Assembly: GCA_029560455.1 (NCBI GenBank)
Contig: JAKQKW010000452.1
Span: 1-15,773 of the forward strand
Source of the DNA: Candidatus Rifleibacteriota bacterium
GTDB taxonomy: Bacteria; Riflebacteria; Ozemobacteria; Ozemobacterales; Ozemobacteraceae
Direction: 5' to 3'
DNA: 15,773 nucleotides
Positions 1-8,756 of this stretch are shown here, piece by piece (within the stretch, counting starts at the first letter, position 1; every line of letters begins with the position of its first letter). A program made the translations under genes and the position numbers. The notes beneath the pieces are model-generated. The model did not search any database. It was not told where the DNA came from and worked only from the letters and a program-made list of their open reading frames with translations.

Positions 1-1757
1 GCCCACCAACCCTGCTCTTCTGCAAGGCGCGCGAAACTTACCAGAGCTATTCTGCGAATCATGGTTGTGGTCGTGCCCGAGGGAACTTTTGTTTCGTTGA
101 TGACAAATTTTTCCATCTCGGCATTGTTCCAATCAGGGATACCCACATAAGAAAGAATAATTACAACATCACAGGTTGTTTGCAGGCGACAATAAAGGTT
201 TTTCCAGGCCTCAACACTTTTCACCAGACCACCATCGTGAAATGAAATTTTAAGCGTATTCTTGTAATGATCCAGTTCTTTTGCTTCAGAGAGAACATCC
301 GCGCCGATATATCCGATTCGTTTTCCCTTCGCCAGAGGAACCAGAAACTCGATCAGTTCACGAACCGGAGCCACTTCAACCATGCCGCGAATATTCGAGG
401 TGGGAAATCCATATACGGATGCATCCCAGTTAAGTCCACAAAAGAGAACCGGCTGATCAGTATTAATATAATGAGGAACCACGAGATACTTCGCGGCATC
501 GTCGTCAGCAGCGATTATCAAATCTGGCTTCCACTGATTCAGCTCGCTGAAGGTTTCCTTGGACCGCTTTGTCACGAGTTCCTTTGCCGGATTCTTTTTG
601 CCATCGAGATAGAAAAAACGAATATGCAACCCTTCTGTATTGTATTCATCCTTCCCGGCAAAGTCACTGACACCAATTGATTTTAGAAACGCCTGTTCGA
701 TTTTGTCGCTCCATTCATAACCACGATGGTATGAGTTGATAAACGCAATTTTGCCGGTAAAGGCCGATACAAAATTGGCTGATTCAAGAAAATCTGCCGA
801 AAAGGTGATTCCAAGTTTTTTTGCAATTCGAGTATTCAGCGTACGATTGGAACGAATATTTTTCTCGTAAGGAAGCGACTGGGGAGGTGTGCCGCTTAAA
901 ATCTTTACAATGGTTTTTCCTGCGTATTCGCCGAATTCTCCGTTATCTTTGGGGTAACAGAGCAGCGTGTATGGGCTCATGTGAAGATTCGGGCTCCCAG
1001 TGGGAATTAGAGTTTCAGCAAGACAGAATGCCTGGGCTTCCCGGTCATCCCAACCGCTGATACCTGAGTTCTGGCGCACAATCAGCAGATCAACCTCGTT
1101 CTGCAATCTGCGAAATTCACGTTTCCAATCATCAAAGGTCGTTACAAACGCCTGTTCAGCAAACGAGATACCCAGAACATCCTTATACGCGGAAATACTT
1201 TTTTCATCCGTTGCAGATCTGGCCGTAAGAATACCGATGCGGGAACCCCTGGCAAACTGCTGCAGGTCAGAAACGAGTTTTGAGAGAACTTCAACTTCCA
1301 GCTGACCAGTAAGAGGGGCTTGAGAAGCCGGTGGATATTCCCAGTTCACGCCGATAAATACGAGGGGAATTTTTTGGTTCATAAGAAACGGTTCTGCCAC
1401 CCATTTCATAATGGGATCATCAGCCAGAACGATAACATCGGGCGTGATAGAAGCGATCTCATTGAAAATTGCCAGGCCGCGCTGATGAAGAATTGCGGTG
1501 TCGCTGGTATTTTTTTCGTCGAGATAGCGGTACACAATCGACGCGCCGGTATCTTTCAGTTCGTTTTCCATGGCACGCCGGGATTTTATATTTGGCTCAT
1601 AAGACTCGTGATAAGAGTCGAGAAACAGTATTTTTTTTCCGGGGAAAGCGACTGACCGATTGCCCGACAACTGCTTTGCGCTTTCTTCTGCTTTCTTTTC
1701 ACAGCCAATTGCAAGAATAGCCAGCAGCAAACTGATGGTAAATGCCAAAACTTTCAT
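1..1757 (-). CDS. Lipoprotein with two tandem ABC_sub_bind-type periplasmic binding domains (partial)
   Basis: An uninterrupted minus-strand frame runs from ATG at 1757 off the left edge (585 codons, no stop seen). Residues 1-19 form a lipoprotein signal ending AIG-C, with Cys19 the likely lipidated residue; A at -3 is slightly atypical. Two homologous halves follow. The first has LFLDSYHESYE near residues 44-54, and the second has FINSYHRGYEW near 339-349. Both then carry a matching W-K-x(4)-RLQ block (W211 and W518) leading to G-I-x(2)-W-[DN]. SYHxxYxW is typical of the uncharacterised ABC substrate-binding family (PF04392-like) and of sensor-kinase periplasmic domains. A role in ligand binding at the membrane follows from the family; the ligand is unknown. 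By eye the gene is more AT-rich than its neighbours, which could mean transfer. The protein may continue into a transmembrane signalling module outside the window. Confidence 0.85.
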   Translation of the reverse strand, partial: MKVLAFTISLLLAILAIGCEKKAEESAKQLSGNRSVAFPGKKILFLDSYHESYEPNIKSRRAMENELKDTGASIVYRYLDEKNTSDTAILHQRGLAIFNEIASITPDVIVLADDPIMKWVAEPFLMNQKIPLVFIGVNWEYPPASQAPLTGQLEVEVLSKLVSDLQQFARGSRIGILTARSATDEKSISAYKDVLGISFAEQAFVTTFDDWKREFRRLQNEVDLLIVRQNSGISGWDDREAQAFCLAETLIPTGSPNLHMSPYTLLCYPKDNGEFGEYAGKTIVKILSGTPPQSLPYEKNIRSNRTLNTRIAKKLGITFSADFLESANFVSAFTGKIAFINSYHRGYEWSDKIEQAFLKSIGVSDFAGKDEYNTEGLHIRFFYLDGKKNPAKELVTKRSKETFSELNQWKPDLIIAADDDAAKYLVVPHYINTDQPVLFCGLNWDASVYGFPTSNIRGMVEVAPVRELIEFLVPLAKGKRIGYIGADVLSEAKELDHYKNTLKISFHDGGLVKSVEAWKNLYCRLQTTCDVVIILSYVGIPDWNNAEMEKFVINETKVPSGTTTTMIRRIALVSFARLAEEQGWW

Positions 1758-1871
1758 AAAAAGCCTGTTATAAGGGTTTACGACACCAGACAGAAATTCA
1801 GGCACGCCATGGATTTTTTGAATCATGTTAATCAAATCGCAGAGCAGATCTCTTGATATCCTCTCAAGACG

Positions 1872-1901
1872 TTTATACAAACACGACAATAAATGTGATA
1901 A
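1872..1901 (-). promoter_or_regulatory. Candidate sigma-70-type promoter for the tandem binding-domain lipoprotein
   Basis: Read on the minus strand there is TTATCA (1896-1901), an 18-nt spacer, then TATAAA (1872-1877). These match the consensus hexamers at 4/6 and 5/6 positions. It would give a leader of about 105 nt before the ATG at 1757. Matches of this quality arise by chance in AT-rich DNA, so it is only a candidate. Confidence 0.35.
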
Positions 1902-1911
1902 CGGAATCTAG

Positions 1912-1945
1912 TCTGACACCTGAGATCAGGCTCTCTGACGTCAGA
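1912..1945. repeat. Palindrome cluster, possible operator
   Basis: TCTGACGTCAGA at 1934-1945 is a perfect 12-bp palindrome. CCTGA-GA-TCAGG at 1919-1930 is a second dyad, and the half-site TCTGAC occurs again at 1912-1917 as a direct repeat 22 bp upstream. The cluster lies between the two divergent candidate promoters, where a dimeric regulator could affect both. No regulator is identified. Confidence 0.4.
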
Positions 1946-2018
1946 TTTGAGTATACCCCAGAATGAACGTGCAGGAAACTATAAATTCGCATGTTTTAAC
2001 TGTAGATGCTGTAATTTA

Positions 2019-2047
2019 TTGCAGGTTATGTGACTGCATGGTACTAT
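2019..2047 (+). promoter_or_regulatory. Candidate promoter for the vWA operon
   Basis: TTGCAG (2019-2024), a 17-nt spacer and TACTAT (2042-2047) give a weak sigma-70-like pair (3/6 and 4/6 matches). It lies 37 nt upstream of the chosen ATG. The spacing is ideal but the hexamers are modest. Confidence 0.3.
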
Positions 2048-2070
2048 CGCCCTGAAAAAATCAAGAGGAC

Positions 2071-2076
2071 AAGAGG
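2071..2076 (+). promoter_or_regulatory. Ribosome binding site fixing the vWA protein start at 2084
   Basis: AAGAGG sits 7 nt before ATG 2084. That ATG is followed directly by a clean signal peptide, whereas an upstream in-frame TTG/ATG-like extension to 2030 would put 18 polar residues in front of it. Confidence 0.7.
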
Positions 2077-2083
2077 CGAACCC

Positions 2084-5000
2084 ATGCTCAAATCATTGCG
2101 TTACATCCTTCTTTTTATCATTGCCATTGCTTCTGCAGCCACGCTGCAAGCCGATAACAGCGGTTTTATCTGGCAGGGCGCAGCCGACAAAAAACCGGTA
2201 ACCGCGACGTTCAAACACGATGGCAAGCAATTCACGACACTTCAGATAAGGCTTAACGAAGTTGCTGACCGCCTCAACCTGAGGATTACGGCAAAACAGG
2301 AATACGGCAAAGCTGTCTACGAAACAAAACTCTCCGCCAACATTGACGGCAAAAACGGCCTTGAACAGACAATTGACCGACTGTGCCAGATGCCCGGCGA
2401 CTACGAAATACAGATTTCAGGAAAAGCTGCCTCATGCACGATTTTCACTGAACAACATGCGCCGCTTGACCAGTTTACCGCCGGCGAGCAGCCAGGGGAA
2501 CTGGTCGTAACCGGCACTGGCGGTGCAGCCGTGTCGGTCGAGCCCGACATGTTCTCAGTCAAGCACCCGGACTTCAAAAAAGGCATGAACAAAGGTATCG
2601 CCAGCCCCAACGGTGACATCTTCTTCAGACTGCCGGCTGGCTACTGGGTATTGCAGCGCAGCGGCAGTGGTAACGGTACAGGTTACGCCAGACTTATGCC
2701 AGTAAGCAGCGGGGGCAGAACAACGGTGCGATGGGCGGCGAGCCCTGAGATAAGTATCGAAAGCCAGACGCCGGCTTCGGTCAGGCGGCTTGAAATTCGA
2801 GCTGTGATTTCTGAAGCTGGTTCAGAAAATGCTCTGTGCCGATTTTCGGTTCCGGCGGGTCTCTCGACCCACACACCTGCTATTGACCAGCTGCAGAGCT
2901 TCGAGCGCTCACTGCCGGCTGAAATTATCGATATCAAGCAGTCAGAAACACCGCTGCACCTGGTTATGCTGCTCGACAGTTCAGGCTCGATGAAAAAATC
3001 AATGAAAGCGGCCATCGACGGCACGGTTAAGTTTGTCGAAGCGCTGCCGAATGAAGCCAGAGTAGAAGTCATCGACTTCGATACCAAAGCAAAGCCGGTT
3101 AAGGCCGCCAGCCGAAGCGACCTGATCAAATCGATCAAAGCCATCAAAGCCGATGGAGCGACAGCGCTCAGAGACAGCGTTCTGCTCGGGCTCTCACAGT
3201 TGAAAAGTTCGCCGCGCCCGGCACTGGTAGTTTTCACCGACGGTTTCGACGCAAACCACAACGACACGGCACCTGGCAGCAAAGCCAGCGAAAAAGAGGT
3301 ATTCGAAGCACTTGTAAAAGCGCGCATTCCGGTTTTTACCATCGGTTTCGGCGATGGCGCCGACCGCGAAACCCTGGCTCGCCTCGCCGATCTTTCGGGC
3401 GGCCTGTTTCAGACAGCCGACGAAAGCAATATCAACGAAGTTTTCGCCAGACTTGAAGCCACAGTCGCCCGCGAATATCTTCTCACCTACCGCCGGCCTC
3501 AGAAATCCGGTTTCGGCATTCGGCCGGTTATCAGTATCTGCGTCGACACCAGCGGTTCTATGGCCAGCGGCCTTGAAGGCGGCGTTCCGGGCAGCAGACG
3601 TGATGTTGCCAGAAATGCGCTGCATGACATGCTCAAAAAATTGCCGGAAAACGCTCTGGTACAGATTCTCGATTTTGATGCAAACACCCGCATTACCCAG
3701 ACCGCTACCGCCAACCGGGCGAGAAACCACGCCGGCCTGGCCGCTTTTGACGACGGTGGCGGCACCGACGTTCTCAAAGCGGTTTCAGTGGCCATGCAGG
3801 GGCTGCTCGCAGTGCCGTCAAACCGTCGTTACATGCTGTTTCTGACCGATGAAGCTATTAAAACCAACAGCAAAAAAGATGAAGAAATGTTTAACCGGCT
3901 GCTGGCGCGCATGAAAGATGAGGGCATCTTTTCGATGTGGATCGGCATGGTCAAAGAAAACGAAAATGGCGAATTTCATAAAACCGCGGCAAAAGCTGGC
4001 GGTGAAGCAATTATCGCCGACAACTTTGCCGAAATGAATCAGATCATCGAGCGACTGCTTACCAGAGTGGCCGAGCCTGTTGATGAAAGCACGGTTCCAT
4101 TTGAACTGGTCTGGAACATGCCGCAGAACGACAATTCTCCGGTTGCCGTCTCAGGCAACGGTATTTTCGATCTGCCGCCGCTCAAGCAGACTGCATCAGG
4201 AACAGAAGAAGCAGTAGACACTCTGCAGATAACCTGCGCCAACCTTCCTGCAGGCTCTGCAACAACCGTTTCGACTGCAGCGGCCGGCAACCAGGCAGGT
4301 GCCAATCAGCAGCTGACAAAGACCGGTGATAACGGTTCCGCACCAGGTAATGCAAGCATCAGTCAGACCGCAGGCAGCGCCAGAATGGCGATAGACATGG
4401 ATCTTAAAGGCCAGAACAGCGCCTGTGCATTTCACATCCGAAAAATGGCTCTGTATGACAGTCTCAATGGCGTACAGGCGCCCGCAAAAAAACTGTTCGC
4501 TGCTTTTGACATCGAGCTGAGCAACATTCTGCCGGAACAGGATGTCGCGGTTTACCCTGACGGCGGCAACCACCCGGCGCAATGGGTCGGCCGCAGCAAC
4601 GACAAGGTAAAAATTATCAAGGCGATACCGCCATATCAGATCGGTGATCTGGCACGACATTTCTATCTGCGCTGGAACAACGACCCGGCGGTGCCATGTT
4701 CCCCGGCCAGCTGGCTGTTCGAAGATTCACTTTCGCCTTTTGGCAGCCGATCGGTCACGGTAAACCCGGGTAAACCGGTGCGCGGGCAGATCGTCTTTAT
4801 CGTTTCAGACGATCAGGGGCTCAGCGACGGCGCCATCGACTTATTCGACCGCAGCTACGGGCATCTTTCGCTGACAATTGCGGGCAAAATGGAACCCGCT
4901 GATCTTAAAGCCGCAGGGCTGCCGGAAGCGCCGACAGGCAAGCTCGGTTCTGCATTCAGCATGACTGTAAAAGGCCTTACCGACGTCGTTTCGCCTCTGG

Positions 5001-7471
5001 CGGGAGCAACCGCCGGCAAACATCTGATCTGGCGGGTTATTGACGGCGAAATCGAATCGCAGGTGCAGGCATTGCTCGATATCGACCCGAAAGCACGCAT
5101 GCACCTTGCCATACCGACAACAGCCGGGCCGGTGCGCCGCCCGGTATCGGCGGTGACCGGTCTGCTGCCCTTCGGTTTTTATGACCGGGTAAAACTCTCG
5201 CCCGGCTCGAACAATCACTTCACCCAGGCCTATCTGCTGCCGGCTGAGCTGGCGGCAGCCGCTTCGGGCAGTCTCTGCATCGACATGAAAAACGACGATG
5301 TCTGCATCACCATGAACCCGGCCGAAAATTTTATCGACAAGCCGACAGAACGCAGCTGGTCTGCCGAAGGCAATGGCATGAAGCTGGTCATCAATACTCA
5401 GGCTCGCCTGCCGCTCCTGAACAACCGCAAGGGTGACTGGCTGGTCGTCGATGCCACTGTTGCAGATATGCCCGATGGCAGTGCCACCCGCATCGACAAA
5501 TTGCTGTTTCTCGGCCGGGCCGATCTTAAAGACCAGGGCTTCGCCCTCAAGCCCGGTGAACGCATGATGAAAACCGCCGGCAACCAGGCCGGACACAAGG
5601 GCATGGGCAATTTTGCCGGCAAAAGTGAGGCTGACGGCAGCCAGACAAGAATCTACCCTGATTCTGTATGCCGCCAGATGATCTTTGCCGCCAACGAAAA
5701 TGCGATCGTGCCCGATGGCAAAGAGCTGAGATTTGTCGCTGTTTTCAGAATGCCGACAAAGGGCGACTATCTGCTGGCAGCTGACAGCATGCCATTTGCA
5801 GTGACCCCGGCCACGACCGCGGCAGAACCGCAAAACCTGCCAGCCTGGCTGCTTGCCGAAAATGACGAAACGATCCCGGTTCTGGCGGCCGATTTTGAAA
5901 AAAAGCTCGCAAACCGACTTAAACAGCTGGCGAATGAAAGACGTCGGCAAAATGCTGCTGCCATCGCTGAGGCGGCAGATAAAACCACCGATGCCGACGG
6001 CAATATGATTGAAGCGGCTTTCAGGCTGAGCCCGCCGGTTATCGCACCCTGGGCCGGGCCGGTCGACAATCAGTTCAGAATCGAAGTTTCAATCGATGTG
6101 GAACCGGCAGCAGAAGGAGCCGCAGCCCAGACCAGCGCGGCCGCATCAGCGCTCAGCGGCGGCAGCAGTAAAACACGCTCCTTCAAAGTAATCAGCCACA
6201 ATCTGCCTTCTGAAAGCATAGCTAAAAGCCCATTCGAAATAATCTACGCCGAAGAAAACGGCAAAGGCGGCGAAACGCTTCTCAAGACGAGCCTGATCGG
6301 CATCTGGGGTTCTTCTGAATGCCGCGAAAGCATCGATCTGAACACCTGGAAACCGGTTAGAGAAAGAATCACTCTCAGTGGCAAAGGTGTAAAATGGCCG
6401 GTGATCGAGCGTGATCTGCCAGAAAAATCATTACAGAACCGCATTCACAGTATTGCGCTCGCGCTGCCTGACATTTCGGCTGAGCAGACCGAAGAACTGC
6501 AGCAAAGATGGCAGGCAGCCAGGGTCGACAAAACACCCGACCATCTGTCGCTGTGGCAGTGGTATGCGCACGCCCGTCTGGCAGCATTCATCAGCGCCCA
6601 GACCACTTTTGAAAAACAACTCTGCGAAAATACCGGCATAAGCCTGAGCCGCGAAAAACAGCCGCGCCTGATGCTTTTAACCGGTGCTGCCGATGATAAG
6701 GGGGCATTTGAAGCCAGGCTCGATCTGGTTGCTGTACAGCCTGAAGTTAAGGCCGAAGCTGAGGCAGCCGCAGCCTTTCGCATCGCCGCCGGGATTTTTG
6801 TCAGCGATCTTGAAGCAAAAATCATGAAGGGAAAAGGCGTTTTTCAGTTCTGGGGCAGAAACCGCCTGCAGATTATCGCCGACAGCGGCAAACAGAAAAA
6901 TGCCTGGCTGAAGTTCGCAGAAAGCCGCGGCGTCAGCGAACGGGTTATCAAAGCCATAAAGAACACCAGATCGGTGGTTCTTTTCCCGCAGAATCCGGCG
7001 ATGATAAACGACCGGCCGTTCTGGGCCTGGCTCGAAATCAACCCGAAAACCTACGAAACGATTGGCGTTCTCGAGACCGGCGAACGCGGGACAATCGCGG
7101 GCGAAGCCATCATTCAGGCTCTGATTCCTGATGGTGCCGGTATTGCTCTCGGCTTCTGGAAAGGAACCGAAACTGCAGTATGGGGTATGTCTGCCTTCAT
7201 TCTCGAGGGGCAATCAGCACTTGAAGCTGCTGCCAGCACCGAAAAGTTTATTGGTGAGCTGTCTGAGAACCTCGGCAAGGTCGGCGATTCGTTCGAGATT
7301 GAAGCTGGCGACGCCAGTATCGATCTGCTAAGCGGCAAGATAACTCTGGCCGGTTTCTCTTCTGAGGGTGATTATTCGCCCTGGGATGGTTACAAAGGTT
7401 TTGTTACCGGCTTCAACGCCGGTGCTTCATGGTATCTCAACAAGGTCAAAGCTGCCGCATCAGGCAAATAA
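2084..7471 (+). CDS. Giant secreted protein with two von Willebrand factor A domains
   Basis: The protein is about 1795 residues and appears exported: residues 1-23 are a Sec signal (LLFIIAIASAATLQA, cleavage likely before D24). Residues ~40-135 show an alternating pattern weakly like STN/secretin N-terminal domains (low confidence). vWA domain 1 spans ~290-465, with MIDAS motif DSSGSM at 298-303, a later DGATALRDS block and FTDGFD. vWA domain 2 spans ~480-665, with DTSGSM at 488-493, GGGTD and FLTDE. Both metal-ion-dependent adhesion sites look intact. A Gly/Ala/Asn/Gln linker follows, then more than 1000 residues I do not recognise, with an Ala-rich stretch near 1339-1360. The last ~60 residues read like a conserved C-terminal globular end. 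vWA domains bind proteins through a divalent metal, so an adhesion or cell-surface scaffold role is inferred. It is first in an operon with the coiled-coil gene 14 nt downstream. Confidence 0.9.
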   Translation: MLKSLRYILLFIIAIASAATLQADNSGFIWQGAADKKPVTATFKHDGKQFTTLQIRLNEVADRLNLRITAKQEYGKAVYETKLSANIDGKNGLEQTIDRLCQMPGDYEIQISGKAASCTIFTEQHAPLDQFTAGEQPGELVVTGTGGAAVSVEPDMFSVKHPDFKKGMNKGIASPNGDIFFRLPAGYWVLQRSGSGNGTGYARLMPVSSGGRTTVRWAASPEISIESQTPASVRRLEIRAVISEAGSENALCRFSVPAGLSTHTPAIDQLQSFERSLPAEIIDIKQSETPLHLVMLLDSSGSMKKSMKAAIDGTVKFVEALPNEARVEVIDFDTKAKPVKAASRSDLIKSIKAIKADGATALRDSVLLGLSQLKSSPRPALVVFTDGFDANHNDTAPGSKASEKEVFEALVKARIPVFTIGFGDGADRETLARLADLSGGLFQTADESNINEVFARLEATVAREYLLTYRRPQKSGFGIRPVISICVDTSGSMASGLEGGVPGSRRDVARNALHDMLKKLPENALVQILDFDANTRITQTATANRARNHAGLAAFDDGGGTDVLKAVSVAMQGLLAVPSNRRYMLFLTDEAIKTNSKKDEEMFNRLLARMKDEGIFSMWIGMVKENENGEFHKTAAKAGGEAIIADNFAEMNQIIERLLTRVAEPVDESTVPFELVWNMPQNDNSPVAVSGNGIFDLPPLKQTASGTEEAVDTLQITCANLPAGSATTVSTAAAGNQAGANQQLTKTGDNGSAPGNASISQTAGSARMAIDMDLKGQNSACAFHIRKMALYDSLNGVQAPAKKLFAAFDIELSNILPEQDVAVYPDGGNHPAQWVGRSNDKVKIIKAIPPYQIGDLARHFYLRWNNDPAVPCSPASWLFEDSLSPFGSRSVTVNPGKPVRGQIVFIVSDDQGLSDGAIDLFDRSYGHLSLTIAGKMEPADLKAAGLPEAPTGKLGSAFSMTVKGLTDVVSPLAGATAGKHLIWRVIDGEIESQVQALLDIDPKARMHLAIPTTAGPVRRPVSAVTGLLPFGFYDRVKLSPGSNNHFTQAYLLPAELAAAASGSLCIDMKNDDVCITMNPAENFIDKPTERSWSAEGNGMKLVINTQARLPLLNNRKGDWLVVDATVADMPDGSATRIDKLLFLGRADLKDQGFALKPGERMMKTAGNQAGHKGMGNFAGKSEADGSQTRIYPDSVCRQMIFAANENAIVPDGKELRFVAVFRMPTKGDYLLAADSMPFAVTPATTAAEPQNLPAWLLAENDETIPVLAADFEKKLANRLKQLANERRRQNAAAIAEAADKTTDADGNMIEAAFRLSPPVIAPWAGPVDNQFRIEVSIDVEPAAEGAAAQTSAAASALSGGSSKTRSFKVISHNLPSESIAKSPFEIIYAEENGKGGETLLKTSLIGIWGSSECRESIDLNTWKPVRERITLSGKGVKWPVIERDLPEKSLQNRIHSIALALPDISAEQTEELQQRWQAARVDKTPDHLSLWQWYAHARLAAFISAQTTFEKQLCENTGISLSREKQPRLMLLTGAADDKGAFEARLDLVAVQPEVKAEAEAAAAFRIAAGIFVSDLEAKIMKGKGVFQFWGRNRLQIIADSGKQKNAWLKFAESRGVSERVIKAIKNTRSVVLFPQNPAMINDRPFWAWLEINPKTYETIGVLETGERGTIAGEAIIQALIPDGAGIALGFWKGTETAVWGMSAFILEGQSALEAAASTEKFIGELSENLGKVGDSFEIEAGDASIDLLSGKITLAGFSSEGDYSPWDGYKGFVTGFNAGASWYLNKVKAAASGK

Positions 7472-7485
7472 AATAAGGAAACAGC

Positions 7486-8478
7486 ATGTTCAAAGTAAAA
7501 ATCGACAAGGCACTTTCGTTCCGTCTCACAGGGCTTGCAAAACGATCTCTTCTGGTAATGGTCACACTTATACTTTCAGGCGCATCGTTATTCGCGGCCG
7601 CGCCTGCCAGCTTCAGCGGCCTGCCGGCAATCGACCGCGCAAAAGTAGAACTGTTCGCCCGCACCATGACAATCGCGCAGGGCAAAGCTACCGCTGCAAC
7701 CCTGGAACTGCGCAATGACGCGAACTCGCCTGAAAAAGCCGCCAGCAAAGATGAAGCGGTCAAAGATATCAAAACCGTTCTGCAGCTTGGCAGCAATATC
7801 ATCGATGCCGAAAAAAAGGCCTGCGCTGAAACCGGCATGAGCGACACCGACTTTCACGAAGTCAAAATCAGACTGCTGCAGGTTCTCATGCTGCAGAACA
7901 TGGATAAGATGAAGGCAGCCATGGTCGGCAAAAGAAGCGGTACAGACATGGCAGTCGAGGGCATGGCCGGGGTCGACCAGAAACTCGCAGCTCTCGAAGC
8001 CCGTCTGGCAAAAAGCCGCGAAGCTCTCGCCAAAGCACAGAGCGAAGAATCTGAGTATTTTGCAAAACAGGACAAAAAAATCACCGAGCAGCAGAGCAAA
8101 ATCACAAAACTGCAGAGCGAAGCCGCCTCAGAAACTGTCGCAAAAAAACGCGAGGCAAAGACAAAGCAGCTCGAAAGCGCCAGAGAAAAACTGGTTAAAA
8201 TGCAGGCCGACCGGCAGAAACCGTATAGCAAACTCGCAAGTGCCCGCGAACGCGTCGAAAAAGACGAAAAATCAGTAACCGTTTTCCGCGAAAATATGGC
8301 GGCGGCTAAAGATCAGATCGCCAGCATGGGCAAAGAGATTCAGGACTTTCAGAACAAAATGGAAACCGGCTTCGCCCAGACCCAGGACTCAGACGTAATG
8401 AAGCAGGCCGCTCTCGACATGCCAGTCTTCCAGCAGTTCCCGGAGCTCAAACCATTCCTGATCGAACCGAAAAAATGA
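7486..8478 (+). CDS. Secreted or membrane-anchored coiled-coil protein
   Basis: This is a 330-residue protein of no recognised family. A basic stretch of ~20 residues precedes a hydrophobic segment (LLVMVTLILSGASLFAAAPA, ~23-42) that ends like a signal peptide, so export is likely. Residues ~165-300 are very rich in Lys, Glu, Ala and Gln with heptad-like spacing, consistent with a long coiled coil. AAGGAA (7475-7480) lies 5 nt before the ATG. It starts 14 nt after the giant vWA gene, so the two are almost certainly cotranscribed, and a joint role at the cell envelope is inferred. The hairpin at 8489-8528 closes the operon. There are no catalytic motifs. A structural or periplasm-spanning role is plausible but unproven. 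Confidence 0.85.
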   Translation: MFKVKIDKALSFRLTGLAKRSLLVMVTLILSGASLFAAAPASFSGLPAIDRAKVELFARTMTIAQGKATAATLELRNDANSPEKAASKDEAVKDIKTVLQLGSNIIDAEKKACAETGMSDTDFHEVKIRLLQVLMLQNMDKMKAAMVGKRSGTDMAVEGMAGVDQKLAALEARLAKSREALAKAQSEESEYFAKQDKKITEQQSKITKLQSEAASETVAKKREAKTKQLESAREKLVKMQADRQKPYSKLASARERVEKDEKSVTVFRENMAAAKDQIASMGKEIQDFQNKMETGFAQTQDSDVMKQAALDMPVFQQFPELKPFLIEPKK

Positions 8479-8488
8479 TTTAGAATTC

Positions 8489-8528
8489 CTTAGAAGGGCA
8501 ATTTCGACCACCAAATTGCCCTTCTAAG
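8489..8528. terminator. Perfect 16-bp hairpin after the vWA operon
   Basis: CTTAGAAGGGCAATTT (8489-8504) pairs perfectly with AAATTGCCCTTCTAAG (8513-8528) around an 8-nt loop, starting 10 nt after the stop codon. No T-tract follows on either strand, so it may be a non-canonical terminator or an mRNA 3'-end stabiliser. The T-tract lies in the next element. Confidence 0.6.
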
Positions 8529-8531
8529 AAC

Positions 8532-8579
8532 AAAAACATGCGATTTTAAAAGCCATTTTCTGGTGTTGATCGCATTTTT
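8532..8579 (+). terminator. Second, weaker inverted repeat followed by a T-tract
   Basis: TGCGAT (8539-8544) pairs with ATCGCA (8569-8574), flanked by AAAAA and TTTTT that extend the stem past a 2-nt bulge. A small CCA/TGG hairpin lies inside the loop. It may supply the missing U-tract for termination of the upstream operon. The stem is short and the loop long, so confidence is low. Confidence 0.3.
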
Positions 8580-8609
8580 CGCTGGTCCGACCCTACATAA
8601 ACAACTTGC

Positions 8610-8639
8610 TTGACCTGTACCCGGCGCGTGGTGTAGACT
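8610..8639 (+). promoter_or_regulatory. Sigma-70-type promoter of fusA
   Basis: TTGACC (8610-8615), an 18-nt spacer and TAGACT (8634-8639) match the consensus hexamers at 5/6 and 4/6 positions. This is the best -35/-10 pair in the window. It lies in the 5' flank of a translation gene expected to be strongly expressed and implies a leader of ~110 nt. Confidence 0.55.
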
Positions 8640-8756
8640 ATTTGCTCTTCTTACACGGGAGCGTATTAATCTTTACTACGCGAATCGCAGTTCTACCGGT
8701 TCTGGTCGGCAGAGTTATGAGGCTCCTCGCGGATTACAAAAAGGACACACCTGGAT

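Larger units (their letters stand above)
1758..2083. other. Divergent intergenic region
   Basis: This 326-nt AT-rich stretch separates the divergently transcribed binding-domain lipoprotein and giant vWA protein. I see no credible ORF or RNA gene. It holds a candidate minus-strand promoter, a candidate plus-strand promoter, and between them a perfect palindrome with a second dyad beside it, so it may be a shared control region. Confidence 0.6.

Noticed and set aside
267..1720. Several plus-strand frames of 79-137 residues
   Set aside because: All lie antisense to the continuous tandem binding-domain lipoprotein frame, whose two halves show internal homology.
2030..2083. 18-residue extension upstream of the vWA protein start
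   Set aside because: ATG 2084 has AAGAGG at 7 nt and is followed at once by a signal peptide; the extension is polar and overlaps the candidate promoter.
4841..5950. 369-residue minus-strand frame
   Set aside because: Antisense shadow of the vWA protein gene in GC-rich DNA; Cys/His/Arg-heavy composition and no recognisable motif.
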